Position numbers and translations under genes: made by a program. From positions 1-10,675 of the forward strand of contig NZ_JANMET010000070.1 in the NCBI RefSeq assembly GCF_031377265.1: a DNA stretch of 10,675 nt. The letters are read 5' to 3'. The stretch is from JAUYQR01 sp031377265. Its GTDB lineage: Bacteria > Pseudomonadota > Alphaproteobacteria > Rhodobacterales > Rhodobacteraceae. Of this stretch, positions 1 through 5,721 are shown piece after piece. The notes under the pieces were generated by a model, which was given only the letters and a program-made list of their open reading frames with translations, was not told the DNA's origin and did no database searches. Position 1 is the first letter of the stretch; each line of letters opens with the position of its first letter.

Positions 1-767
1 ATCAGGCAGCCAGAGCCATAGATGCCGGTCGGGTGGAACTGCACGAACTCCATGTCCTGCAAGGGCAACCCCGCCCGCGCCACCATGCCGCCGCCATCAC
101 CCGTGCAGGTATGCGCCGAAGTCGCGGAAAAATACGCCCGCCCGTAGCCGCCGGTCGCCAGCACCACCATCTTGGCGTTGAACACATGCAGCGTGCCGTC
201 GTCCAGCTTCCACGCCACCACGCCGGTGCAGCGCCCGTCTGTGATCACAAGATCCAGCGCGAAATATTCGATGTAGAATTCCGCGTTGTTCTTCAGGCTT
301 TGCCCGTAAAGCGTGTGCAGGATCGCATGCCCGGTCCGGTCGGCGGCGGCACAGGTGCGCTGCACCGGCGGTCCCTCGCCATATTCCGTGGTATGCCCGC
401 CGAACGGACGCTGATAGATCCGCCCGTCCTCGGTGCGGCTGAACGGCACGCCGTAATGCTCCAGCTCATAAACCGCCTTCGGCGCCTCGCGTGCCAGATA
501 CTCCATCGCATCCGTGTCGCCCAGCCAGTCGCTGCCCTTCACCGTGTCGTACATATGCCACTGCCAAGAATCCGGCCCCATATTCCCCAACGACGCCGCA
601 ATGCCGCCCTGCGCGGCCACGGTATGGCTGCGTGTCGGGAACACCTTGGTCACGCAGGCCGTGCGCAGCCCCTGCTCGGCCATCCCCAGCGTCGCGCGCA
701 GGCCCGCGCCACCGGCCCCGACCACGACCACGTCATACTCATGCACTTCATACGGATAGGCAGTCAT
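1..767 (-). CDS. sdhA: Succinate dehydrogenase flavoprotein subunit, 5' part
   Basis: This is the N-terminal 255 residues of SdhA, the FAD subunit of complex II, which oxidises succinate to fumarate on the cytoplasmic face of the membrane. The frame runs off the left edge of the window. Seen: the dinucleotide-binding stretch VVVVGAGGAGL at about residues 13-23; RSHTVAAQGG at 46-55, whose His48 is the family's covalent FAD attachment site; GGHTTEYGEG in the substrate domain; and LATGGYGRAYFSATSAHTCTGDGGG, split here as the conserved LATGGYGRAYFS followed by SAHTCTGDGG. Two ATGs are adjacent (770 and 767). An AAGGA motif overlapping the sdhD stop lies 6 nt before the second, so 767 is preferred. 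It follows sdhD with a 10-nt gap in an sdhCDA order; sdhB is expected beyond the window. A perfect TGTGATCACA lies inside the gene at 240-249. Confidence 0.97.
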   Translation of the reverse strand, partial: MTAYPYEVHEYDVVVVGAGGAGLRATLGMAEQGLRTACVTKVFPTRSHTVAAQGGIAASLGNMGPDSWQWHMYDTVKGSDWLGDTDAMEYLAREAPKAVYELEHYGVPFSRTEDGRIYQRPFGGHTTEYGEGPPVQRTCAAADRTGHAILHTLYGQSLKNNAEFYIEYFALDLVITDGRCTGVVAWKLDDGTLHVFNAKMVVLATGGYGRAYFSATSAHTCTGDGGGMVARAGLPLQDMEFVQFHPTGIYGSGCL

Positions 768-777
768 CATGCGTCCT

Positions 778-1149
778 TCATAGCGCGATGCGGGCCAGGG
801 CAAACAGCCCCGTCGCAGCGATCATCCAAGCCAGCGATATCACGAAGATCACCAGCATTTTCCGCGCCGTGCCGCGCGCGTAATCCTCGATCATCGTGGT
901 GGCCCCCATCGCGAAATGACGCATCCCCACGACCAGCAGAAGTGCCGTTACAATCGCCGGGAACGGATGCGCGAAAGTTGCCACCACCACATCCTGCGGT
1001 CGGCCCAGCGCATGGCCGAAGATATAAAGCCAAACCGGCACGAGGAAAGCCAATCCCACCGAAGACACCGTCATCGACCAATGATGGGCGGTTCCGGTAT
1101 GGGCGGCGCCGCGGCCCTCGGCACGTTTGCGGGCTGTCAGATAGCGCAT
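778..1149 (-). CDS. sdhD: Succinate dehydrogenase membrane anchor subunit SdhD
   Basis: A 123-residue hydrophobic anchor of complex II. With SdhC it holds haem b and the ubiquinone site in the cytoplasmic membrane. Three membrane segments are visible, at roughly residues 27-48, 57-77 and 96-121. The motif RHFAMGATTMIEDY at 77-90 matches the conserved SdhD segment that carries a haem-ligand histidine (His78 here) and the downstream DY pair near the quinone site. The length is normal for alphaproteobacterial SdhD. The ATG at 1149 is preceded by GAGGG in the last bases of sdhC; only 7 nt separate it from the sdhC stop, so the two genes are co-transcribed and probably translationally coupled. The stop TGA overlaps the ribosome-binding site of sdhA. 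Confidence 0.95.
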   Translation of the reverse strand: MRYLTARKRAEGRGAAHTGTAHHWSMTVSSVGLAFLVPVWLYIFGHALGRPQDVVVATFAHPFPAIVTALLLVVGMRHFAMGATTMIEDYARGTARKMLVIFVISLAWMIAATGLFALARIAL

Positions 1150-1156
1150 GATACCC

Positions 1157-1543
1157 TCACTGAACGATAAGAATGGTGAGGGCGGTCAGAACGACCGACC
1201 CGATGATGCAGGCCCAGCCCAGCCGCTCCGCCGTGGCCACCTCAAGCCCGTGGCCCGCGTCGAAATACAGATGCCGCAGCCCAGCAAGGTAGTGATACCA
1301 CACCGCCCAGGCCGATCCCGCAAACACCAGATCGCCAAACCAGCTGGTTGCCACCGCATTGGCCACCGCGAAATACTCCGCCGACGTCGCCGCCGCCAGC
1401 AGCCACCAGACCGCCAGCACAACGCCGACGATCAGCGCATTGCCGGTGATCCGCGTCAGGATCGACGATACCGAAGTCATCTGCACCCGATAGATCTGCA
1501 AATGCGGCGACAGCGGTCGCTCCACCCGTTTGAGCTCTGCCAT
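1157..1543 (-). CDS. sdhC: Succinate dehydrogenase cytochrome b556 subunit SdhC
   Basis: A 128-residue integral membrane subunit of complex II, first gene of the sdh operon. Family signatures are clear: RPLSPHLQIYR at 9-19, SILTRITG at 27-34 (quinone-site Ser/Arg region) and HYLAGLRHLYFD at 84-95. His84 aligns with the haem b axial ligand of the Escherichia coli protein. Three membrane helices are visible at about 30-52, 60-85 and 106-127. The ATG at 1543 has a GAGGA-type ribosome-binding site about 7 nt upstream. The 187-bp gap upstream holds two phased TGTGATCACA-type sites plus further palindromes, indicating a regulated promoter separate from mch although all genes point the same way. Confidence 0.96.
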   Translation of the reverse strand: MAELKRVERPLSPHLQIYRVQMTSVSSILTRITGNALIVGVVLAVWWLLAAATSAEYFAVANAVATSWFGDLVFAGSAWAVWYHYLAGLRHLYFDAGHGLEVATAERLGWACIIGSVVLTALTILIVQ

Positions 1544-1632
1544 GGGTCTTTCCTCACCTGGCTATGGGCGCCTTTGCCAGTCGGTCTGGTCCAGGCTGCC
1601 CGTCCAACCTTGAATAACGCGTAAATCGGCGG

Positions 1633-1646
1633 TGTCACGCGTGACA
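1633..1646. promoter_or_regulatory. Perfect 14-bp palindrome TGTCACGCGTGACA
   Basis: A perfect 14-bp inverted repeat without spacer, centred about 97 bp before the sdhC start codon and 61 bp proximal to the nearer TGTGATCACA site. Its outer arms (TGTCAC/GTGACA) differ from that motif, so it would be a site for another factor, or fold in the 5' leader. Function is inferred only from symmetry and position. Confidence 0.4.
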
Positions 1647-1657
1647 GTGCCGCAGAT

Positions 1658-1672
1658 GCGAAATGTTTTCGC
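1658..1672. promoter_or_regulatory. Inverted repeat GCGAAA-TGT-TTTCGC
   Basis: A perfect 6-bp inverted repeat with a 3-bp centre. A weaker relative, GCGA-N6-TCGC, follows at 1679-1692, its centre 20.5 bp away. Both sit between the sdhC operator pair and sdhC, where the promoter should be. They may bind a regulator or form small leader hairpins. Confidence 0.3.
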
Positions 1673-1695
1673 TACCAGGCGAAGTTTCTCGCTTT

Positions 1696-1726
1696 TGTGA
1701 TCACATAAAAATTCCGCGTGATCACA
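1696..1726. promoter_or_regulatory. Tandem TGTGATCACA operator pair upstream of sdhC
   Basis: A perfect 10-bp palindrome TGTGATCACA lies at 1696-1705 and a nine-of-ten copy, CGTGATCACA, at 1717-1726. Their centres are exactly 21 bp apart, two helical turns, so bound dimers would sit on the same DNA face. The 11-bp spacer is mostly A/T. The sucC upstream region has the same motif with the same 21-bp period. The regulator is not identifiable from this window. In R. sphaeroides, AkgR and the LacI-family CceR are described as regulators of TCA-cycle genes, but I cannot confirm that either recognises this motif. Confidence 0.8.
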
Positions 1727-1730
1727 AATA

Positions 1731-2753
1731 TCAAATTGGCACCAACACCCAGTAATCCAGATCCAGCAGCACGTCCGGCAGATATTTCCCACCCGCGTCC
1801 CGCAACGCCCCGGCCGCACCCTTCGTCGCCACCAGCCGCAGCCGCAGCGCACCGACCCCCGGCGCACCCGTCTCGGCACGATCCAGCACCTGCGACCAGG
1901 CCCGCACCGTATCGCCGGCAAAGCAGGGGCTCGCATGTGTACCGCCATTCAACGCCACGATGATCTGCGCATTGGCCAAGCCGTTGAAACTCAAGGCCCG
2001 CGCCATGGAAATCACATGCCCGCCATAGATCAGCCGCCGCCCATCCTCGCGCTGGCTCACATCGAAATGCACCTTCGATGTGTTCTGCCACAGGCGCGTC
2101 GCCAGCATATGCTCGGCCTCCTCGACCGTCACGCCGTCGACATGGTCAATCACCTCGCCAACCGCATAATCGCCCCAGCGGTGCCGCTCACCGGCCAGCG
2201 CAAAGTCATAGCTGCTGAAATCAAGACCCGACGGCACCACCAGCCAATCGGCTGGCACCGACGTCGCCAGTTCCGGCACCACGGTCAGCACCTCCACCTC
2301 GCGACGTCGCTTCTTGACCATCACCCAGCGCACGAAGTCCAGCACCGGCTCATCGCGCTGGTTCACCCCGACAGTCCGCACCCAGACCACACCCGTGGCC
2401 CCGCTGGAGTTTTCCTTGACCCCGATCACCGTCGATTGTGCCTTCAGCGTGTCCCCGGCAAACACCGGCCGCAGCCACCGCCCTTCGGCATAACCCAGAT
2501 TGGCCACCGCATTCAGGCTGATGTCGGGCACGGTCTTGCCAAACACCACATGAAACGCCAGCAGATCGTCCACCGGCGATGCCACCAGCCCCACGCTCTT
2601 CGCAAATTCATCCGACGAATAGACCGCATGGCGCGCCGGATACAGCGCGTGATACAGCGCCCGCTCCCCCCCCGAGATGGTCCGCGGCACCGCATGGGTG
2701 ATCACCTCGCCCACCTGGTAATCCTCGAAGAACCGTCCCGGATTGGTCTTCAT
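1731..2753 (-). CDS. mch: Mesaconyl-C1-CoA hydratase (beta-methylmalyl-CoA dehydratase)
   Basis: A 340-residue MaoC-like double hot-dog protein. In the ethylmalonyl-CoA pathway Mch interconverts mesaconyl-C1-CoA and beta-methylmalyl-CoA, which a lyase then splits to glyoxylate and propionyl-CoA. Seen: the N-terminus MKTNPGRFFEDYQVGEVI typical of the family; a first hot-dog domain at about 8-150 (with YPARHAVYSSDEFA and RPVFAGDTL); and a second at about 175-335 (GDYAVGEVIDHVDGVTVEEAEHM split across its start, then IYGGHVISMARALSFNGL and NGGTHASPCFAGDTV). The length matches characterised Mch proteins as I recall them. The ATG at 2753 overlaps the stop of the DUF1737 gene by four bases (ATGA), implying coupled translation. 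An in-frame extension to 2876 is rejected because it covers that gene and gives Arg-rich out-of-frame residues. A nearby CitE-like enzyme supports the pathway assignment. Confidence 0.9.
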   Translation of the reverse strand: MKTNPGRFFEDYQVGEVITHAVPRTISGGERALYHALYPARHAVYSSDEFAKSVGLVASPVDDLLAFHVVFGKTVPDISLNAVANLGYAEGRWLRPVFAGDTLKAQSTVIGVKENSSGATGVVWVRTVGVNQRDEPVLDFVRWVMVKKRRREVEVLTVVPELATSVPADWLVVPSGLDFSSYDFALAGERHRWGDYAVGEVIDHVDGVTVEEAEHMLATRLWQNTSKVHFDVSQREDGRRLIYGGHVISMARALSFNGLANAQIIVALNGGTHASPCFAGDTVRAWSQVLDRAETGAPGVGALRLRLVATKGAAGALRDAGGKYLPDVLLDLDYWVLVPI

Positions 2754-2953
2754 TGCTCGCCCAGCTTCACGTCTGGCGTGTAGTCCCCCGGCACCTCTTT
2801 TACCACCGCCTGCCCACAGCGCATCACGCCGTGGGCCGCATCGAACGCGTAGGTCGGCCCGCCATGCAGCGCCCAACCCGCATTCAGCGCCGCCGTGATC
2901 TTGTGGCAGAAGGCCGCCGTGTCATCCTCGCTCAAAAACCGGTAAAGCTTCAC
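2750..2953 (-). CDS. DUF1737 family small protein
   Basis: A 67-residue soluble protein resembling the DUF1737 family: YRFLSEDDTAAFCHKITAAL near the start, followed by the GWALHGGP block, and QAVVKEV near the C-terminus. No biochemical role is known to me. The start is GTG at 2953, supported by GGGAGG six bases upstream; the ATG lying between the two is out of frame and hits TGA at once. The stop overlaps the mch start as ATGA, so the protein is probably made together with mesaconyl-CoA hydratase. Two cysteines (about 16 and 46) and no signal peptide suggest a cytoplasmic location. A function linked to Mch or acyl-CoA handling is only a context-based guess. Confidence 0.85.
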   Translation of the reverse strand: MKLYRFLSEDDTAAFCHKITAALNAGWALHGGPTYAFDAAHGVMRCGQAVVKEVPGDYTPDVKLGEQ

Positions 2954-2988
2954 CCCATCCCTCCCAGGAACTCTTTAAAACTCAATTC

Positions 2989-3050
2989 AAATTTGGCTTC
3001 CTCTTCGCCAAATATCCCACAGGGGGTCCGGGGGGTGTGAAACCCCCCGG
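2989..3050. repeat. 62-bp intergenic repeat with hairpin, copy 1
   Basis: This element matches 6918-6979 at 57 of 62 positions without gaps. A conserved, non-palindromic block containing CTTCCTCTTCGCCAAATATC is followed by a hairpin with 8-bp arms CCGGGGGG (3028-3035) and CCCCCCGG (3043-3050) and the loop TGTGAAA. Here it sits between the nnrU-like gene and the DUF1737 gene; the hairpin begins two bases after the nnrU-like stop. On that transcript it could act as a 3' stabiliser or attenuator. It has no T-run, so it is not a standard intrinsic terminator. Similar intergenic elements are, to my recollection, common in Rhodobacteraceae genomes. Confidence 0.8.
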
Positions 3051-3052
3051 CG

Positions 3053-3598
3053 TCAGCCCCAGGGCTGCACGCCCAGCCAGTTATGCACCGCCATCACCAC
3101 GCCCACCACGATCAAGGTGCCGACCGCCGCCATCACTTCCTTGCGCGCTGGCACGGGCGCGTTGCGCACCCAGACCGGCTCTGCCCGGTTGATCACGATC
3201 ACTGCCACCACGGCCCATGCCAGCAAACCGCCGAACAGAATCACCGCCGCCAGATCGCCGTTTACCAGCAGATGCGCCACAGCCCAGGTCTTGATCGCGG
3301 TCAATTGCGGATGCCGGATCACCCGGGTGATCGCTGTCTTCATCCCGCTGGCTGCATACAGGTAAAACGCAAAGACCATCAGCAGGTTGTTTACATGCAC
3401 CAAAAAGCCGGGCGGATACCATAGGTCGATCTGCGGCGCGCTGCGATAGCCCAGCACCATCAGCACCACTGACCCCAGCAGCACCAGCGCCACCGGCCCC
3501 TTGGCCTTGTCGCCCAGCGCCGCGCGTCGCGCCGGGGCGAGGCGTTTGAACAAATGCGCCGCCCACCACAGCGCCATCCCCAAAATCAAAAGCGTCAT
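3053..3598 (-). CDS. NnrU family integral membrane protein
   Basis: A 181-residue membrane protein of the NnrU family, named after a gene near nitrite/nitric oxide reductase genes and distantly related to the plant 15-cis-zeta-carotene isomerase Z-ISO. Seen: MALWWAAHLFKRLAPARR at 8-25, YPPGFLVHVNNLL at 61-73, VIRHPQLTAIKTWAVAHLL at 93-111 followed by VNGDL, and a C-terminal helix near 155-175. Four to five membrane helices are likely, with conserved histidines at 15, 68, 96 and 109. The start at 3598 has AGGGAG 5-6 bases upstream; the longer open frame into the preceding gene is spurious. It lies 37 bp after the malyl-CoA enzyme gene, so is probably co-transcribed. No denitrification genes are in view. 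Its precise function is unknown. Confidence 0.88.
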   Translation of the reverse strand: MTLLILGMALWWAAHLFKRLAPARRAALGDKAKGPVALVLLGSVVLMVLGYRSAPQIDLWYPPGFLVHVNNLLMVFAFYLYAASGMKTAITRVIRHPQLTAIKTWAVAHLLVNGDLAAVILFGGLLAWAVVAVIVINRAEPVWVRNAPVPARKEVMAAVGTLIVVGVVMAVHNWLGVQPWG

Positions 3599-3635
3599 GC
3601 CAACTCCCTGCGATGTTCCGGCCGCCACCTTGCCG

Positions 3636-4484
3636 TCAAACGGCAATGGCCGCAATCGTCTGTGCCCGCGCCAATACATCGCGCGCCGCATCGGCATGCA
3701 TCGTCTCGACAATCCGGCCGTCCAGCACCGCCACGCCCTGCCCGCCACTGCGTGCCGCCGCAAAGGCGTCGATCTCGCGGCGGGCCAGCACCACCTCGGC
3801 ATCGGACGGTGCGAAAACCGCATTGGCCACCGCCAGTTGCGCCGGGTGGATCAGCGTCTTGCCGTCAAACCCCAAATCCCGCCCCTGTTCGCATTCCGCG
3901 CTTAGGCCCGCCTGATCCTTGAACGCATTATAGACCCCGTCCAGGATCACCAGCCGCCGCGCCTTGGCCGCCAAAAGGCACAGCCCCAGCCCCGGCAGCA
4001 TCGCCAACCGGTCGGGCCGGTCGCGCGCGCCGATCTCGCGCGCCAGATCGTTGGTCCCCATCACCATCCCCGCCAGTCGCGGATGCGCCGCAATCGCGGC
4101 CGCGTTCAGCACCCCGACCGCCGTCTCCAACATCGCCCACAACGGCACGTCCGGCAGCAACGCGGCCACCGCGTCCAGATCGGCCGGCCCGCTCACCTTG
4201 GGCACCAGCACGGCGTCGACCCCGGCATGGCCGGCAAAAGCTGCAGCATCCTCGCTCCCCCAAGCAGTGCCCAGTCCGTTGATCCGCACGATGCGGGCGC
4301 GCGGGCCAAACTCTGCCACCCGCAACTCCTGCACCAGAATTTCCCGCGCGCGCGCCTTGTCCTCTGGCAGCACCGCGTCCTCCAGATCAAATATGATCGC
4401 GTCGGCAGGCAGTTCGCGCGCCTTTTCCAGCGCCCTCTCCCTGGACGCGGGAATATACAGAACAGACCGATACAGCCGCGTCAT
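3636..4484 (-). CDS. mcl2: CitE-family malyl-CoA enzyme, probably (3S)-malyl-CoA thioesterase
   Basis: A 282-residue HpcH/HpaI (CitE-type) TIM-barrel protein acting on malyl-CoA. Seen: RSVLYIPAS at 6-14, IIFDLEDAV at 30-38, VRINGLGTAWG at 66-76, LVPKV at 93-97, WAMLETAVGV at 116-125 and MGTNDLAREIG at 142-152. Glu120 and Asp146 are the expected Mg2+ ligands. GFDGKTLIHPAQL follows near the C-terminus. R. sphaeroides has two paralogues: Mcl1, the malyl-CoA/beta-methylmalyl-CoA lyase, and Mcl2, a malyl-CoA thioesterase, whose gene I recall lies in an equivalent neighbourhood close to mch and mdh. Length and position favour Mcl2, but lyase versus thioesterase cannot be settled from motifs alone. 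The ATG at 4484 has TTGGAGAAG upstream; it is the first gene of the minus-strand run. Confidence 0.8.
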   Translation of the reverse strand: MTRLYRSVLYIPASRERALEKARELPADAIIFDLEDAVLPEDKARAREILVQELRVAEFGPRARIVRINGLGTAWGSEDAAAFAGHAGVDAVLVPKVSGPADLDAVAALLPDVPLWAMLETAVGVLNAAAIAAHPRLAGMVMGTNDLAREIGARDRPDRLAMLPGLGLCLLAAKARRLVILDGVYNAFKDQAGLSAECEQGRDLGFDGKTLIHPAQLAVANAVFAPSDAEVVLARREIDAFAAARSGGQGVAVLDGRIVETMHADAARDVLARAQTIAAIAV

Positions 4485-4651
4485 GATTCTTCTCCAAGCA
4501 ATATTCTTTCGTTTCGAAGCACGGAATCGCCACAATCGGCAAGCTCATTCTTGCTGCATTGCAGAAAAATTGCCGCCGCGCGCGGCATTAACCGCCTTTA
4601 AGCACCCCCAGCGCAGCCTTGCCCCAGGTTCCCAGCACAAAGGCCTGTCCC
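4485..4651. promoter_or_regulatory. Divergent promoter region between mcl2 and a secreted-protein gene
   Basis: This 167-bp gap must hold promoters for both directions. It is less GC-rich than the genes. It contains a symmetric CTGCA-T-TGCAG at 4554-4564, the direct repeat ATTGC 11 bp apart (4558 and 4569), and the palindrome GCCGCGCGCGGC at 4575-4586. No TGTGATCACA is present. No -35/-10 pair is clear enough to place. Confidence 0.5.
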
Positions 4652-4975
4652 ATGAACAGACATATGACCCGGATGATGCTCGCCCTCTCGCTCGGCTTTG
4701 GCGGCGTGATCCTTGCCACCCAGAACGGCTTTGCGAACCCGCAATGCGCCCCCCGCGCCGATGTGATCGAGGGTCTGGCGCAGAATTACGGCGAAACCCG
4801 CCGCAGCCTCGGCATCGCGGCCAACTCCACGGTGATGGAACTGTTCGCCGCCGATGCCACCGGCACCTGGACCCTCACCGTCACCACGCCCGACGGGATG
4901 ACCTGCCTCGTCGCCTCCGGCATGGGCTATGAGGCGATCAGCGACCCCTTGCCCGCCCAAGGTTCCAAGGTCTAG
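4652..4975 (+). CDS. Small secreted protein with two cysteines, unknown function
   Basis: A 107-residue protein with an N-terminal signal sequence: basic MNRHMTRMM, a hydrophobic stretch at about 9-23, and a likely cleavage after NGFA (residue 28). The mature part of about 79 residues has two cysteines (32 and 85) that could form a periplasmic disulfide, and a WTLTVTTPDGMTCLVASG segment that suggests beta structure. Similar short exported proteins occur in Rhodobacteraceae as hypothetical proteins; I know of no function. The start at 4652 has AAAGG about 8 bases upstream; the in-frame ATG at 4664 is an alternative. It is transcribed away from mcl2 and ends head-on into the TauE-like gene, sharing the bases CTAG as stop. 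Confidence 0.75.
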   Translation: MNRHMTRMMLALSLGFGGVILATQNGFANPQCAPRADVIEGLAQNYGETRRSLGIAANSTVMELFAADATGTWTLTVTTPDGMTCLVASGMGYEAISDPLPAQGSKV

Positions 4976-5721
4976 CGCAGCCCCGCGACCCCGTCCCAGA
5001 TCAGCTTGACCGAGATCAGCAGCAAGGCCCAGGTCACCAGCCGGAAGAACAGCCGCTCCGGCATCCAGTTCACCAGCCTGACCCCGGCAAACACCGCAAT
5101 CGCGGCGGGCACGAACAGCACTGCGGCGACGCGCAGATTGGCCGGGTTCAACTGGCCCAGCGCATAATAGGGCACCAACTTCACCGCATTGATCACCGCG
5201 AACGCAATTGTCGAAGTGCCTGCGAACACCGCCTTCGACATCCCCAAGGGCAACGTGTACACCTGATAGGGCGGCGCGCCGGCATGGCTGACGAAACTGG
5301 TGAACCCGGTGATCGCCCCCCAGAACAGCCCCGGCGCAACCTCACCCCGTCGCGGCGCGGCAACCACCTGCTTGCGCAGCAACAGGCTCAGCGCGAACAC
5401 CACCCCGATCACCCCCACCAGCAGCGTCACCGCCGCCTCGGGCACAATGCTGGCCGTGGCCCAACCAAACGCTATCCCCGCCACCGCCCCCGGCAGCACG
5501 ATCGCCAACACCCGCCGGTCAAACGCATGCCGGTAGGCATAAAGCCCGAACATGTCCGACACCACATAGACCGGCAGCAACAACCCCGCCGCCACCACCG
5601 GCGATATCACCAGCGCCATCACCGGCACGCCCAGCATGCCGACCACCGGCACGCCGCCCTTGCCCATGCCCACCAGCCCCGCCGCCACCACCGCCACCGC
5701 CCAGAATGCCCAGCCGTCCAT
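4972..5721 (-). CDS. TauE/SafE family membrane transporter
   Basis: A 249-residue polytopic membrane protein of the TauE/SafE (sulfite or organosulfonate exporter-like) family. It has the usual two-repeat layout: the first repeat begins with VVAAGLVGMGKGGVP at 11-25, the second with GFTSFVSHAGAPP at 139-151, the family's best conserved stretch. About eight helices are visible and the length is normal. The substrate cannot be deduced; family members move sulfite, sulfoacetate, taurine-related or other small anions. The ATG at 5721 follows GGGGAGGG at 5-6 bases; the longer frame to 5793 is rejected. It is transcribed divergently from mdh across 128 bp and ends in a 4-bp overlap with the secreted-protein gene. 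Confidence 0.88.
   Translation of the reverse strand: MDGWAFWAVAVVAAGLVGMGKGGVPVVGMLGVPVMALVISPVVAAGLLLPVYVVSDMFGLYAYRHAFDRRVLAIVLPGAVAGIAFGWATASIVPEAAVTLLVGVIGVVFALSLLLRKQVVAAPRRGEVAPGLFWGAITGFTSFVSHAGAPPYQVYTLPLGMSKAVFAGTSTIAFAVINAVKLVPYYALGQLNPANLRVAAVLFVPAAIAVFAGVRLVNWMPERLFFRLVTWALLLISVKLIWDGVAGLR

Larger units (their letters stand above)
1544..1730 (-). promoter_or_regulatory. sdhC upstream regulatory region
   Basis: This non-coding gap between mch and sdhC is rich in symmetric sequence. From distal to proximal relative to sdhC it holds two TGTGATCACA-type sites (1717-1726 and 1696-1705), GCGA/TCGC arms at 1679-1692, a perfect inverted repeat GCGAAA-TGT-TTTCGC at 1658-1672, and a perfect 14-bp palindrome at 1633-1646. 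I see no convincing -35/-10 pair, so the transcription start is not placed. The distal site starts four bases after the mch stop, leaving no room for a classical terminator between them. Confidence 0.7.

Noticed and set aside
33..1151. Long plus-strand open frame of 372 codons opposite sdhA and sdhD
   Set aside because: It is a composition artefact of GC-rich coding DNA: the product is Arg/Pro/His-rich without recognisable domains, and the opposite strand encodes clear SdhA and SdhD.
2697..2706. GGTGATCACC inside mch resembling the operator motif
   Set aside because: Only the inner eight bases match; they encode Val-Ile-Thr with common codons, it is a single copy, and there is no phased partner 21 bp away.
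1935..2783. Plus-strand open frame of 282 codons opposite mch
   Set aside because: His/Arg/Pro-rich shadow of the mesaconyl-CoA hydratase gene; no ribosome-binding site or domain.
4575..4586. GCCGCGCGCGGC palindrome near the mcl2 promoter
   Set aside because: Alternating GC runs give such symmetry easily in GC-rich DNA; nothing else supports a function.
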